Part shown: piece after piece, positions 23,433 to 34,583 of the stretch | How the letters are laid out: each line of letters starts with the position of its first letter | Numbering within the stretch: the first letter of the stretch is position 1 | Assembly (NCBI GenBank): GCA_003864495.1 | Contig: ML133394.1 | Span: 2,170,001 to 2,234,000, forward strand | DNA from: Nemopilema nomurai | Taxonomy: Eukaryota; Cnidaria; Scyphozoa; Rhizostomeae; Rhizostomatidae | Length of the DNA stretch: 64,000 bases | Direction: 5' to 3' | Notes under the pieces: model-generated | Told to the model about the DNA's origin: nothing | The model's database searches: none | Seen by the model: only the letters and a program-made list of their open reading frames with translations | Made by a program: the position numbers and the translations under genes

Positions 23433-26400
23433 ATGGCGTACTTTAGAACATTTCTGACTTTCGCTTTCCTACGTTTGGTACTTTCACAAGGTAAGGATTC
23501 CCGGGAATTTGATTGAATTATTGCTTTATTTGTTATACGGTGTGATGTTAGAAGTAGAAGAACTATATCCATGTTCAGTGTCCAACTTGTTTAATTGCAC
23601 AACACTTGTACTGGTGCAATACGGACGTTACCTAAGTTTAAGTTTCTCAGCTTAAAATATCAATTTTCAGCCACCCCGAGTGGAATGCAATTAAGATAAG
23701 ACAATTAAAATGTGCTTTTTTGCATTTTGAAAAGTTTATTAACAGCAGAATGCTGAGAAGGTGCACAATTGTTGTTCGATGAATAAATAGTCAATGGTAT
23801 GAAGAACAAAAACCCAGTTTGCGAGTGCACAATTGGCTGTTTCCTGTTTGACTTTCTTTGAATTGAAAATTTTACAACCATATGCTATCACCACTGGAAA
23901 ATGTTATTACACAGCAGATGGTATATTGTTGACAATGTCAGAAAACAAAAACATTTAATAGCCTTTTTAGTCGTTTTAATTATAACTGAACCCAGCAGAG
24001 AACCTTTTCTAATCAACAACAGGACCACTCTACTTGATATTTTGCTGCATCTAGAAGTCGTCATTTTACGTTCCAATTTGGGGGGCCGGCGATTTACGTT
24101 CAATATTTGGGGGCCAAACGTTTAAAATTTGGGGGGCCAAACGTGTAAAATTTGGGGGGCCAACAGAATAACTTAATGTAAACCGTCACCATGGTTGGCA
24201 GTCAGAAAAGTTTTGAACGCATGTCGCCCCATGGATTCAAATGTTCCATGGAGCCATCTAAAAAATCCGAATATCTGACCTTCTTTCTTTCTACTTATAA
24301 ATTTGCTTATATTTATTTCTACTTTATCTCTATCAATTTCTATTTATATCTCGCTAAACAGGAAATTTGTCACCCCTGGTTTCGCTTGCCCTGCTCTTCC
24401 AAAAGCGTAGACAGTAATTTTTTACCCATGAAAATCGATTACCCATGAGAATAATTATTCATGTAAAGCTAGAACCGCCCCGCAATTTACCCCATTCTTC
24501 CCTCTTGAGAGCGGTGGCGTAGCGTCAGGGTATGCAAGGTATTCAGTGCATACCATGGGACTTCAGGAAATAATATTTCCAAAATGGCCTGTTTCACTAA
24601 CTTCAAAATGCAGTAACTACCTTTGAAATTCGCGAATTAACCCTCTTAGAACTGTCTTAAACATTATCAAAAAGATGTTCCTCTTTAAACTGATTTCAAC
24701 AACTTGAATAGTTATTTTCTGCAGTAATTTCAGTTTTTCTGTTCGATTTGCTTGTCGATGCGCAAAGGCCGCACTTTGGATGTCAAGTTAGAAATCGAAT
24801 GATCTTTCATCAAGAGCCACGTTGCATAAGATTTTATTCAGCAGTGTTAATCTGCAGCAATATAGGTCTTTTGTTACTGTTATTGTTCTTGTTATTTCAA
24901 GTTGTTATTGAAACTGGCTTTGCTATTCTCACTTAGACTGCCAAAGCATCATGCCACTAGAAGTATGGCCTGGCAACATCGATCTGGTATTTTACCTTGA
25001 TATTCACAACAACCTGGATGGAAACTGCAAGAACATCGACGCCAAATATGGCATGATGCGGTTGGAGGCCTTCTTTTATGCCCTTGACTTGCTGAAAGTG
25101 GAAATGGAGTCAAACGGGGACAAAGCCATCGGTGCACACATATTTGACACATGCAAAAGCCCAACCAAAGAGGTGATTTGCTCTGTTGGCGCATCGGAAT
25201 CTTCTGTGGGAATTATAGGCCCAGAGATTCGTCTGCTGTCCACATTACGTCTGTCATTTTCTCCAGTTTCACGCCCCAGACGGCAGTTGTTACCTACGGA
25301 GGAGCAAGGAACTTCCCGTCAGACAGCCAGGAGTATTCGAATTTGTTCCACACCGCGCCTGGAAACAGCCAGATGGTCGACGCGCTAACCGACATCGCTT
25401 TACACTACAACTGGACGTTCGTGTCGGTTCTGCACGCGGCCAATGACATGGCCAGTGGCTTTAGCGAATTCAAAGCTGCCGCCAGCAAGAAGGGAATTTG
25501 CATCAAGTACGCGGCTTCGCTGCGCGTTAAGAACAAGGATTCGTTTTTCTCGCAAGTCCTCGCACCATTGAAAGAACAGAAAGCTTTGCAAGTTGTCTTT
25601 CTGCTGTTGACTGATCGTATGGCTGCGGGATTTTTCAGATACATCGCGAGACACAAGAACGACTTTTCTCATCTAAATTTCATTGGAAGCCCGCTGCTAG
25701 GGACCAAAGTGGGTGTTTTATCAGGCGACAATGGGGTGGATGTTGGGGTGGTCACTGTTGAAGTCGAGTCAGCGCGCGACCTCATTTTCGAAAATTATTA
25801 TCTCTCATTGAGGCCGGAAAACAACAAAAGAAATATATATTTTCTCAAGTTTTGGGAGAACCTCTTTAACTGTTCTTTACCTGACCAAAACCTCACAAAG
25901 ACATATTCGGTAGAGCGGTCAAGAAAGCGGTGCACTGGGGATGAGGCTTTTTCTGAGGGAACAGGATTCTATCAGGATGCCCCAGTCGAACCGATAATAA
26001 ATGCGGTCCTTTCGTTTGGTGCTGCGATCAAGCTTGCAAATGGCACAGAAAACCCGCCTTGTGAGGAGGAGAACTGCACGATACCTGGTTACATATACAG
26101 AGAGTCAGTCCTGAGCCACCTTAATCAAATCCAGTTCAATTCTTCCCTAGGCAACCGCCTTCAGTTCAATGCCGAAAAGAGTTTAAATCTCAATTACACC
26201 GTTTATAATACGCAGCTTCGACACAAAAAGGTTGTATTCACCAAAATTGGCTCGTGGAGAAAGCCTCCAAATTGGAGCGTGAATGAGAGGCTGCTCATAA
26301 ACGAGTCTCAGGTGCAATGGAGACTGGGGAAAGTCCCTGTCTCTCGGTGTGGATATGACTGTGCCAGAGGAGAGATACGCGTCTACGATGCCGGGTTCGT

Positions 26401-27517
26401 GTGTTGCTGGACATGCTTAGCCTGTGTGGAAAACTCAATCGTCATTAACAACACGTGCTTTCGATGTCCGCTTTGGACAGTCAGCAGTAAGGACGGAAGG
26501 AAATGTCTGCAGATGACGCTGCAATCACTCAATAAGAGTTCCACCTTCCCAGCCTTGGTTATCACGCTTGTCGCTTGCCTGTCCTTTGTCCTTGCTGTTA
26601 CCTTGATCTTGTTCGTCCGATACTTCGACTCCCGCATTGTCAGAGCCTCGCACCGTGAACTCTCACTTGTTGGAATTGTAGGCTTGGCTATCATGTTCTT
26701 GTCTCCAATACTTTTTCTTACGGATCCCTCTCCTGTCGTCTGCCACTTGCAACAGTATGTGCTCGGCATAGGCCTTTCGCTTTGCAGCGTTCCTTTGTTC
26801 CTAAAATCTTTGGTGATATACCGAGTCGTTAGAAAGGCCAAGCATTCTGTCACAGTACCAAAGCTTTCTGGTAAGAGATCGCAAAGTCTCATATGCGTGG
26901 GACTTGTTACTATACAGATACTTCTGTCTTCTTTGTGGCTTGCTGGGAATCGCATGTCTGCCAAAAGGTACCTATCAGCAGATAAACAACAAATTATTGT
27001 GCACTGCTCTTTTGACTTTCTGACTCTTACAATCAGCTTCTTGTATCCCTGTATACTGTTAGCCATGGCTACTACTTTCGTCATACGGACCAAATCGAAG
27101 AGGCTGCCAACATTCGTGCACGAAGGAAAGCAAACTGTGTTCATTTCAGTTTTCATATGCCTCGTCTTGTTCCTTTACCTAGCCTCGTTCACGAGTTTCA
27201 GTCAGGAGAAAGCAAGCTTCGCTCAAGAGTATTCTATTTCCTTTATGTTGATTTTTATTGGTGCTGTCTATTTTGTCTGTATTTTCGCGCCGAAGCTTCT
27301 CACTCTGATGAGTCTAAAACGGATTGCATCTCAGCAGATAACTGAATTGGGATTTACCAAGGACTTGAGGCAGCCCGATCTGGCTAATCACGTGATAAAA
27401 CCCAGTGCCAAATTAGATGATCAAACGGCGACTGCTGATCAGAATGCTTACCAAAGAACTCCAAGTGGAATACTGATCACAGTGACGCCAAGGGGCTCCT
27501 GCTCACAAAAATTTTGA
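23433..27517 (+). CDS. Metabotropic glutamate receptor-like class C GPCR, with a frameshift
   Basis: Two exons: a signal-peptide exon 23433-23490 (MAYFRTFLTFAFLRLVLSQ, donor GTAAGG) and a large exon 24937-27517, joined in phase. About 879 residues, the usual mGluR length. Domains: Venus-flytrap ligand-binding domain (about 20-480, including GIIGP, HYNWTFVSVLH and FIGSPLLG); nine-cysteine NCD3G domain (about 487-545, CARGEIRVYDAGFVCCWTC); seven helices (about 557-810), ending FAPKLLTLM where mGluRs have FxPK. The cytoplasmic tail is about 70 residues. Anomaly: at about 25220-25228, right after GIIGP, the frame moves from the one used by the first part to the one used by the last 760 codons; one base is missing, or two are extra. 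Everything else is open, so either the assembly has an indel or this allele is newly broken. Where mGluRs have the Ser/Thr that bind the amino-acid backbone, this protein reads VVTYGGA, so glutamate binding is uncertain. AATAAA at 27844. Confidence 0.9.
24070..24162. repeat. Short GC-rich tandem repeat in the class C GPCR intron
   Basis: About four diverged 22-28-bp units with the core AATTTGGGGGGCC, the later ones followed by AAACG. The G-tract richness stands out from the AT-rich surroundings. Confidence 0.75.
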
Positions 27518-27843
27518 TCAAAATGTCACAAGTCTTTGTTATACAAATTATCCACCATTTTTACCAAGGAGCAAAACGGACTATTTTACTGCAAACTCGC
27601 TTTGAACTTTCTCTCGAGAATTGGCCTCGCAAAAGTCTGATCGAGCAGCGAAGTCATTTCCAAGATTCGTGTCTGCAACGTATTGTCTTTTTTGTACAGC
27701 GCCATGAAGGATTCACTGTTCCTGACTGTTATTTTGTACTTTGGCAGTTATTATAGTATTCCCTCGTGTAATCAGCATGTGAATTCGACCCCCCTATATG
27801 TGTATTTCATGCAAAAAGATATTCCCCCATTTTCTTAAGTTGT

Positions 27844-27849
27844 AATAAA
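27844..27849 (+). promoter_or_regulatory. Candidate polyadenylation signal of the class C GPCR
   Basis: AATAAA 327 bp after the receptor stop codon, the first perfect hexamer downstream on that strand that I noticed. Confidence 0.45.
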
Positions 27850-28630
27850 GATGAAAGACATTCACATATCAAAGTAAACAAATTTGCTTTCTCCTACTTA
27901 TGCATTCTGGAAATCGTGTTCAAAACGAATATGTAAGTATTTTGTTGAAATCGAATTCCCAACCCCTCCCCCAACTATTGCTGACTCCCCCTCGATTCAA
28001 GTATGATTTCGAGAAATCTTAGCATTTCAATCTAAAATGACCTCTTATTTTAAGGTTTTTTTAAAATATGACGACTTCCCTCCTTATTTGACCCCTACAA
28101 TTAGGAATTTAAGATTACACGAAAAAGCATTCTTAGGCCAATCCTTCCTAGTGAGGGTTTCCAGAGGCTCCCTAGAATGCGTTAAATAGATGCTTAAGTT
28201 GGGATCTTTGATAAGAAACGTTAGTTTTTAATGCTATGTTATCAGTGTTGCCCTGCAAGTACTAAACATTCATCTGCCCTTTTCGCGAGTTGCATAATTA
28301 CATAATTCATTTTAAGGAAGTTACAAAAAGAAATTGCTACATATAAATATATTTATTGCACAATTGAATTTGTTCTAATTTCGTTCATGCCATTATTTTG
28401 ATGCTTCAATCGAGAGGGATTGTTCATCGTATCCTTTTGCAGAAGCTAGAAGGATGAGATAATTTGGTCGTTTATTTTGCATCTATTTTTGTGTGTGCTG
28501 AGTAACTAATATTTTGGAAAATAGCAACGTGGAACATGTTGAAGGTGCAAATGCTTTAGCAAAGGATCATAAAACACTTCTTTTACGACACGTCCCCAGA
28601 ATGATGTGCCCATGCAATGACCAGATGACC
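27850..28630. other. Intergenic region
   Basis: AT-rich spacer between the class C receptor and the hAT relic. I see no gene, repeat or RNA. Confidence 0.45.
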
Positions 28631-28646
28631 AGATGATGAATCAGAT

Positions 28647-29121
28647 TTGGAATGCGTCAGACGAGAGCTCTACTTTCGATTTCTAGATAAAATGCTGAGT
28701 GAACTCGACAAGCGCTTTTCTGACAAAGCATATGAAATGATGTCACATGCAGCGGCTTTTCATCCGCGCAATACCGAGACAATAGCTAAATTTTATAAGC
28801 TTAATAGTAATCGGGCTGGGCAGCAGTTACCTTCGGTGCTTGCTCGCTGCTCGATGCTTTCAGCAAGAACGATTTGCACAATTTGTATGCTTGTTTCGGG
28901 TTATAACAATTGTTGCGACCATGCCTGTTACTGTGGCATCATGTGAGCGTGGCATCACAGCAAAGTAAAATAATGAATTACTATTTACAGGTTTCTATGT
29001 CTCCTGAAGGACTTGAAGAACTTGTATAAATAAGCAGTGAACGGGACATTGCCGATAACATCTCGCTAAGCAAATTAGTGAACGTTTTTAAGCTAGCTAA
29101 CTACCGCAAGCTACTGTTATA
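28647..29121 (+). pseudogene. hAT-type transposase relic
   Basis: Two decayed pieces on one strand. 28647-28830 reads RRELYFRFLDKMLSELDKRF then FHPRNTETIAKFYKL, which resembles the region of hAT/ZMYM1-like transposases where a Y-F/L-D-x-h-h-x-x-L-x-x-R-F motif precedes the dimerisation domain. About 29025-29121 reads SSERDIADNISLSKLVNVF, resembling the end of the hAT C-terminal dimerisation domain. Intervening stops and lack of a start show it is non-functional. The assignment rests on motif resemblance only. Confidence 0.4.
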
Positions 29122-29799
29122 AAAAATCGGCTTTTTGAAATTGCATCTGAAAGTATAGCTTGAAGGGGCTATAGCTTTGAAATTCAATTAAGACCGATTA
29201 ATTCAATTTCAACCGATAAATTGTAACTGATATGCCTTTTTTAGTGGCTTGCAATTTTTAGCCCCTGCGATGGAGAATGTTTGGAAGAATGGCGGGAAAG
29301 GGAATTGAGTGTCCAGGCCAAATGTTTATGGTAAGATTTTAAGTTATCAATGAATCATTTTGGAAAGATATTTGGGCAAATAAAATTCAAATTGAAAAAC
29401 GTTGTTTTGAACATTTGTTATGACTGCGAGCATTTCTAACGGAACTGCTCCCAACCAGGGGAAACGGAACATAATTGAAGTCAAGTAATACAAGTGTAGG
29501 ACTAGCCAGAAGTGACCTGTTCTTAACACTTTATCAACATTCTTAACACTTAACACTTTAGTGACAGTTATCGGTTGAAAACCTTACTTTGCAGAATCGT
29601 GACTGAATCTTTTTGGTAACTTTTGCCTAAGTTGATTTGAATTTGCAGGCACGTAACTTGATCAACTTGATATATATAGAAATGCTTGGAAAAATCAGTT
29701 TCTTGTCTAGAGTTATTCTTTTAAACGACAGCTTCGTCATCCTGTTGACTTCTTGAATACATTTTATCTCATCAACTGACAGAACCCTAGTCAACCAAA

Positions 29800-32700
29800 A
29801 TGAATTCTGTTGGAGAGAATGCCATTGGCAATGAAGTGGACATGTGTAGACATGATGATAGGCAAGGATATTACTAACATAACAAATTTATATACAATTG
29901 TTTTATTCATGTTATCTTCTGTTATTTAGTATATTGATTGGTTTCCAAAATTCAAAGAATCTATCAAATCTGCTACAGCTATAGCGCATGCTAGAATTTT
30001 CTGGTTATTAAACTAATTTGTATCAAGATAGTCCTTATTGAAAATTAGGTCCTTATCATAAGATGCACTACATAAACTTTTTTATCAATATTCAGCAATT
30101 TTAAAGGCTATTTCATTTTATGTTTCTTAGTTTTAGATTATGAATATTCATATTGTTTTTATAGAATGGTTCTTTGTTTGTTAAATTATTTTGTGGTAAT
30201 TTAGGACTTAAAAACCCAGATGCATACTAAGATAAATATATTCTAAGTAAGGTGCATGTTGATTCTATGATGAAGCACTTGAAATTTGATTTTATACATC
30301 ACATGCATACACACTGCCAGCAATTTGCATGAGAATTTATTGTGCAAGATGTGCAAAGCCAAAGAAAGAAAATATGATAACCATTACAATAATTTCCTTT
30401 GAATTTTAACTGTCAAACTTGTTTCTTATCTTGAATAAAGGTTTGATAAGCAAATTCACATTTAAGGAAAAATAATAAGTATGCTAGAATTATCATGGAA
30501 AATATTTTGAAATCATTTTTACATTCTGTATTAGAATAGGCCTTGACACATCACTTGCCTAGCAATGCTTGTCTGACGATAATGATGAAATAAGATAATG
30601 CACACCTTTTTATGCTCCAATAAATCACAGTTCAGCTGCCCCTCTGAAACTTTTTAGGGGTTAGCTCTAATGAGTTAGTCTAAGAGATGCTTCAATATAT
30701 TTTCAATGTTGTAATGGAGTCACTACTCCTTGTCTGGATATCTTGTTAAGTAATAATATAAATATGAAGAAGTCCTGGAAAGATTAGTGTCTGCCTGCAA
30801 GCATCAAAGAGAAAAGTTCAGAGAAGTAAATTGGAACAGACTTTTGATTTTTACCTGTCAAGGCCTCACCAGTTGCTGATCAGTTTATTTAATGCTCTTG
30901 AAATGGATAGGACATTATTTGTCTGACTAACATTGGTTTCAAGCACCTATAAACTGTTCTAATAAAACCCTTAGCAGGAAGTAGACAAACTGTGAATAAT
31001 GCATTATGTTTTGTATGGGTTGATATGTTACAGGTCTAGTTAAGGACATCAGAATAGCACCTTCAGCATTCTGCGTAAAACAAGGAAAGTTAATGCTCAC
31101 TGCACGGTCTAGAATACCTTTAAACTTGCTACTGTCTGATGCTTTTAGCAATAGCAAGTATACTATCAATGGAGATATTCTTGACCAGCTTGAAAGTGAG
31201 AAGCAAACGGATCATCTTATGTCCAACCAGCTTGAGACACACGATGTGCCATTTCTAGAGGACGACTGTGGTTATGCAAGACCATTGTATCCTGAGGAGG
31301 TGATCCAGCATTTAGGTGATGGTAACTTTGACTCTTCTCTATCCATTTGTGATATCTTCATGCTATGAGTATTTCCATAACTCTTGAAACTTCTTAAGAG
31401 CATCAAACAATCATACCATATTGGTTATCAGAGACATTAGAGTTGTTAATAGAGGAAGGACTCCCTAGTACCTGCAGAAGTATTAAGCCCTGCAAGCGTC
31501 TGTTTAGGTAATTGTAGTATTCGACTCTTTGGTAATGTTGGCCTCCTCTCTGTGCAATTTGAGGAGTGATATTTTGTACCAAGATCATTAACGTAATTTT
31601 AAAAATTCCAAGGTAACCAACAATCACTTCCTATGAGATATCACGTATGCTAGAGTTGGTAAGAGAAAAATTGCCCCTTGTCTCTACGCTTGTAAACGTA
31701 TTTATGGAATAGTGAAACTTTTTCTTAATCAGAATTTTGATGTTTGTTAAATGGTTGTGCATTCTGTTACAGAGAAAGACATGGAGCAAAGAATCGCAGA
31801 GGAAGTTGAAGACCACCGCAGTCGCCTGTTTGGAATCGTAGCAGATTTCAGAAACAATCTTGGTTGTGCTTTTGAGCAAAGTGTTCCTGAAGCTGGATCA
31901 TTAACTGTATGTTGAACATCGTGATAACAGAGATTTATCCATCATCTACAATCGCTCAAGCTACTGTAAATTATGTGAAACGACGCAGGAATTGAAGTGA
32001 TGAAAGACAATTTGTAACAAATGCAGGACGATTTGTTCCTTTTCAACCCTTGTTTCGTTATTAGGCCACAAGTTTTAATTTCATGTACTTTGTTAATGCT
32101 ACAATCAATGACGCTTTCATGGAAATGTGTCAAATTAAGCTCGAAAAGTTTACTTATTTTCAAAGATACGTCGGCCTCATTCTTTTTCTAAGGATTGATC
32201 CTTTTTCAGCCACTAAATATCAACAGTGAACAGAATTTTGGCGACTTGCCCCTGAATGGTTGTAGGTATTCGCTGCATACCTGCAAATACATTTGCCTTG
32301 TGAAACATTGTCTTGTTGCATTATCAGTGTTATAACGTATCAGTGATAATCGAATGTTTAACGCGCATTCATAATTATAGCTCTATCCCACGTGAAACAG
32401 ATATAACATATCTAAAAAGACTCAACACAAAGTAAATATTTCAAACAATTAAGGTGTTTAAACTCTCCAAAGACACAAATTACGTCATCTCTTTGAAACA
32501 CCCTTTTACGTCATCACGTCTGAAATGGTTCTAACTGGCTCCTTGAACTCTGTCTGTAACAGTGCTTTCTTTAAAGAATTAGCTATCAAATCACACATAG
32601 ACAATTTTCTTCTACAAACTGACATTGTCACTGCCTCATAAAATTCGCTATTTTTAGACAACGCGGAAGATGACAGCTTCCAAAATGCCAGCTTCTCATC

Positions 32701-34402
32701 TGGCCAAACGCTTGAAAATGGGTATGCAAGTTCAAAATCTGTTTCTTGTTGTGACTTTTTTAATTTGGCATTTTAATGATGCGAATATTTGAAGCTTCAA
32801 TATGCTGTTCTAATTGCAGCAAATATTTTATGATTGCCAGAAACCTAAATTTCTTAGGCAAGGTCTATTAACTATTTACTTTTTCCTCTGCCCTGATCAC
32901 TCTCGTCCCTAAGGCCAGCTAATAATCCTAATTTCTCAAATGCCTCCACTCTCAAAGTTTCACTATGATATCTAATTTCACCTGACCATTTCCATATGTA
33001 ATTGGTCTTTCACCAATTGAGCCTACCGTGGCATTGTTTACGTCATAAGCAAACGCAACGAGGCCTGAGTTTGATCCCTGTTATATGTAGTTTTTCAGTT
33101 GTATAACGTTTTCTGATGACGCTAGTAAGCTCAATTCTACCGAGCTAAAACAAGCCAATTAAGCTATACTCGTTCTCAAAGATCTCCATAGCCAATTCTC
33201 CAACAAAGGCCACAAAGTGAACTTCTAGGCTCTGTCATTGCCAAGTCCGTTTGAAAACCTTATAGCTGAACGTAGACAGGGAAACACCAGTCATGTCCTG
33301 TATTCAGTCCTATATCCTTTATTGTCGTGGTAGTTCGATACAGGATAGGTCACTTATGCAGGCTTTGTCTTTTGCAGAGTTGTCGACAGTAGTCCTACAG
33401 ACATTGAGTGCACTATAAACAAACAGCTACTGGTAACTGTTTCAAGTTGTTTCAAGATTTGCAAGAAACTAGAAAGATTTTATGCCTGATACAATTTTCA
33501 TCCGCTTTTTTCGGTATAGATGCGAATGCACATGCAACCAATTTTATGTAGATCCATATACATCTAAAGTCCCCTTTTCAAACTAGAATTTGGCTCAAAT
33601 GCCAAGTGACCGGGAGCACAAGTGGCACAATGTTCCAATGCTACACAGACATGTCCATTTTATTGGATGAAGGACCAACTAATGTCTTTTTCCTTAGTAT
33701 CATCCCAAAGGTTGTTCCCAGTTATTATGCCCATATCTGCTGAAGTGTTTTTGCAAGAAATATGAAGGAAGTTATGAGAGTCCTCGATGACAATAGATTG
33801 AAATAACAATATATGCAGGCAATTGATTGTGCTTGGTCTCAAGGGAGAATTCTCTGAGTGAATATTAAAGGGAATAGAAGCATAGATCAAGCACTTTCTA
33901 AAAATAAACAGTACAGAGCCTGCGCAGTGTAGTCACATTGTAACTGTGCACATGAAGTAGATTCAAAGGCATATCGCGTGCAATCTACAGTGAAAGTGAG
34001 GACGTGAAATGGTAGATGGATGCTTCATACTTGTGATTGGTTGATGCTTGATTGACAGTTCGAGCTTGTTGGCTCGGAGCCATTTGAATATGCTTCGATT
34101 CCCTTTAAGAATGCGATCCAGCAGCATTTGACACATGTACAAGCATTCTTATAATCTGAAAAGGAACTTTGCAATGGAGTGTAAATTGTAGATATGCATA
34201 CAGTGCCATGTCCAAGAAACATTCGAATCAGGTTATGAAGTTTTTAGATCAGCTAGTATTAGCAGGATACTTCTTCGTTGTTATTGTCCTTTAAGTTATG
34301 GTTTGTATAAACTAATCTTTGTGTTTTGGCTGTATAAGATTGTTATAGATTTTTATAGGAATATGTTATGCAATAATCGCTGTTTTACAGGTGACTTTTT
34401 AA
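29800..34402 (+). CDS. Unidentified multi-exon gene
   Basis: I do not recognise the product. A phase-consistent chain can be built: 31034-31315 (LVKDIRIAPSAFCVKQGK to PLYPEEVIQHL), 31773-31906 (acidic helix EKDMEQRIAEEVEDHRSRLF, then IVADFRNNLGCAFEQ), 32210-32261, 32658-32721, 33378-33432, and a tiny last exon 34392-34402 ending TTTTAA. All have GT-AG borders. A candidate first exon is 29800-29845: the ATG lies in a strong context (ACCAAAATG), is in phase with 31034, and uses a weak donor GTAGAC. The product would be about 190-210 residues, hydrophilic, Ser/Asp/Glu-rich with one amphipathic segment in the middle and no signal peptide or membrane helix. The two middle exons are well supported by phase and composition; the first and last exons are guesses. 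The 31034-31315 exon and its joins argue for a real gene. Confidence 0.55.
33022..33110 (+). mobile_element. Diverged tRNA-derived SINE-like sequence
   Basis: CCTACCGTGGCATTG followed about 35 bp later by GAGTTTGATCCCTG, a B-box-like motif. The start matches CTACCGTAGCTGATTG of the SINE-like sequence at 54375. It lies in an intron of the unidentified gene. No cloverleaf. Confidence 0.3.
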
Positions 34403-34583
34403 TCGCCGTTTATTGGAATGAAAAGTCAGTTTTTGTTTGCTAAAATTTCTGCTATTTATGAATTTTTTGAAAGCCTGTCAAAGTGACAAGATAATGTTCT
34501 CTATTAGTCTATCTGTAATGAGGCTTAATGTACAGAGAGGGCTGCAGTTCACTTGCTTAGACTCGCTCACGTTTCTGTTCCGT

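Noticed and set aside
26383..27156. 257-codon open frame antisense to the class C GPCR 7TM region
   Set aside because: It is the complement of a strongly supported coding exon; no motif or splice context of its own.
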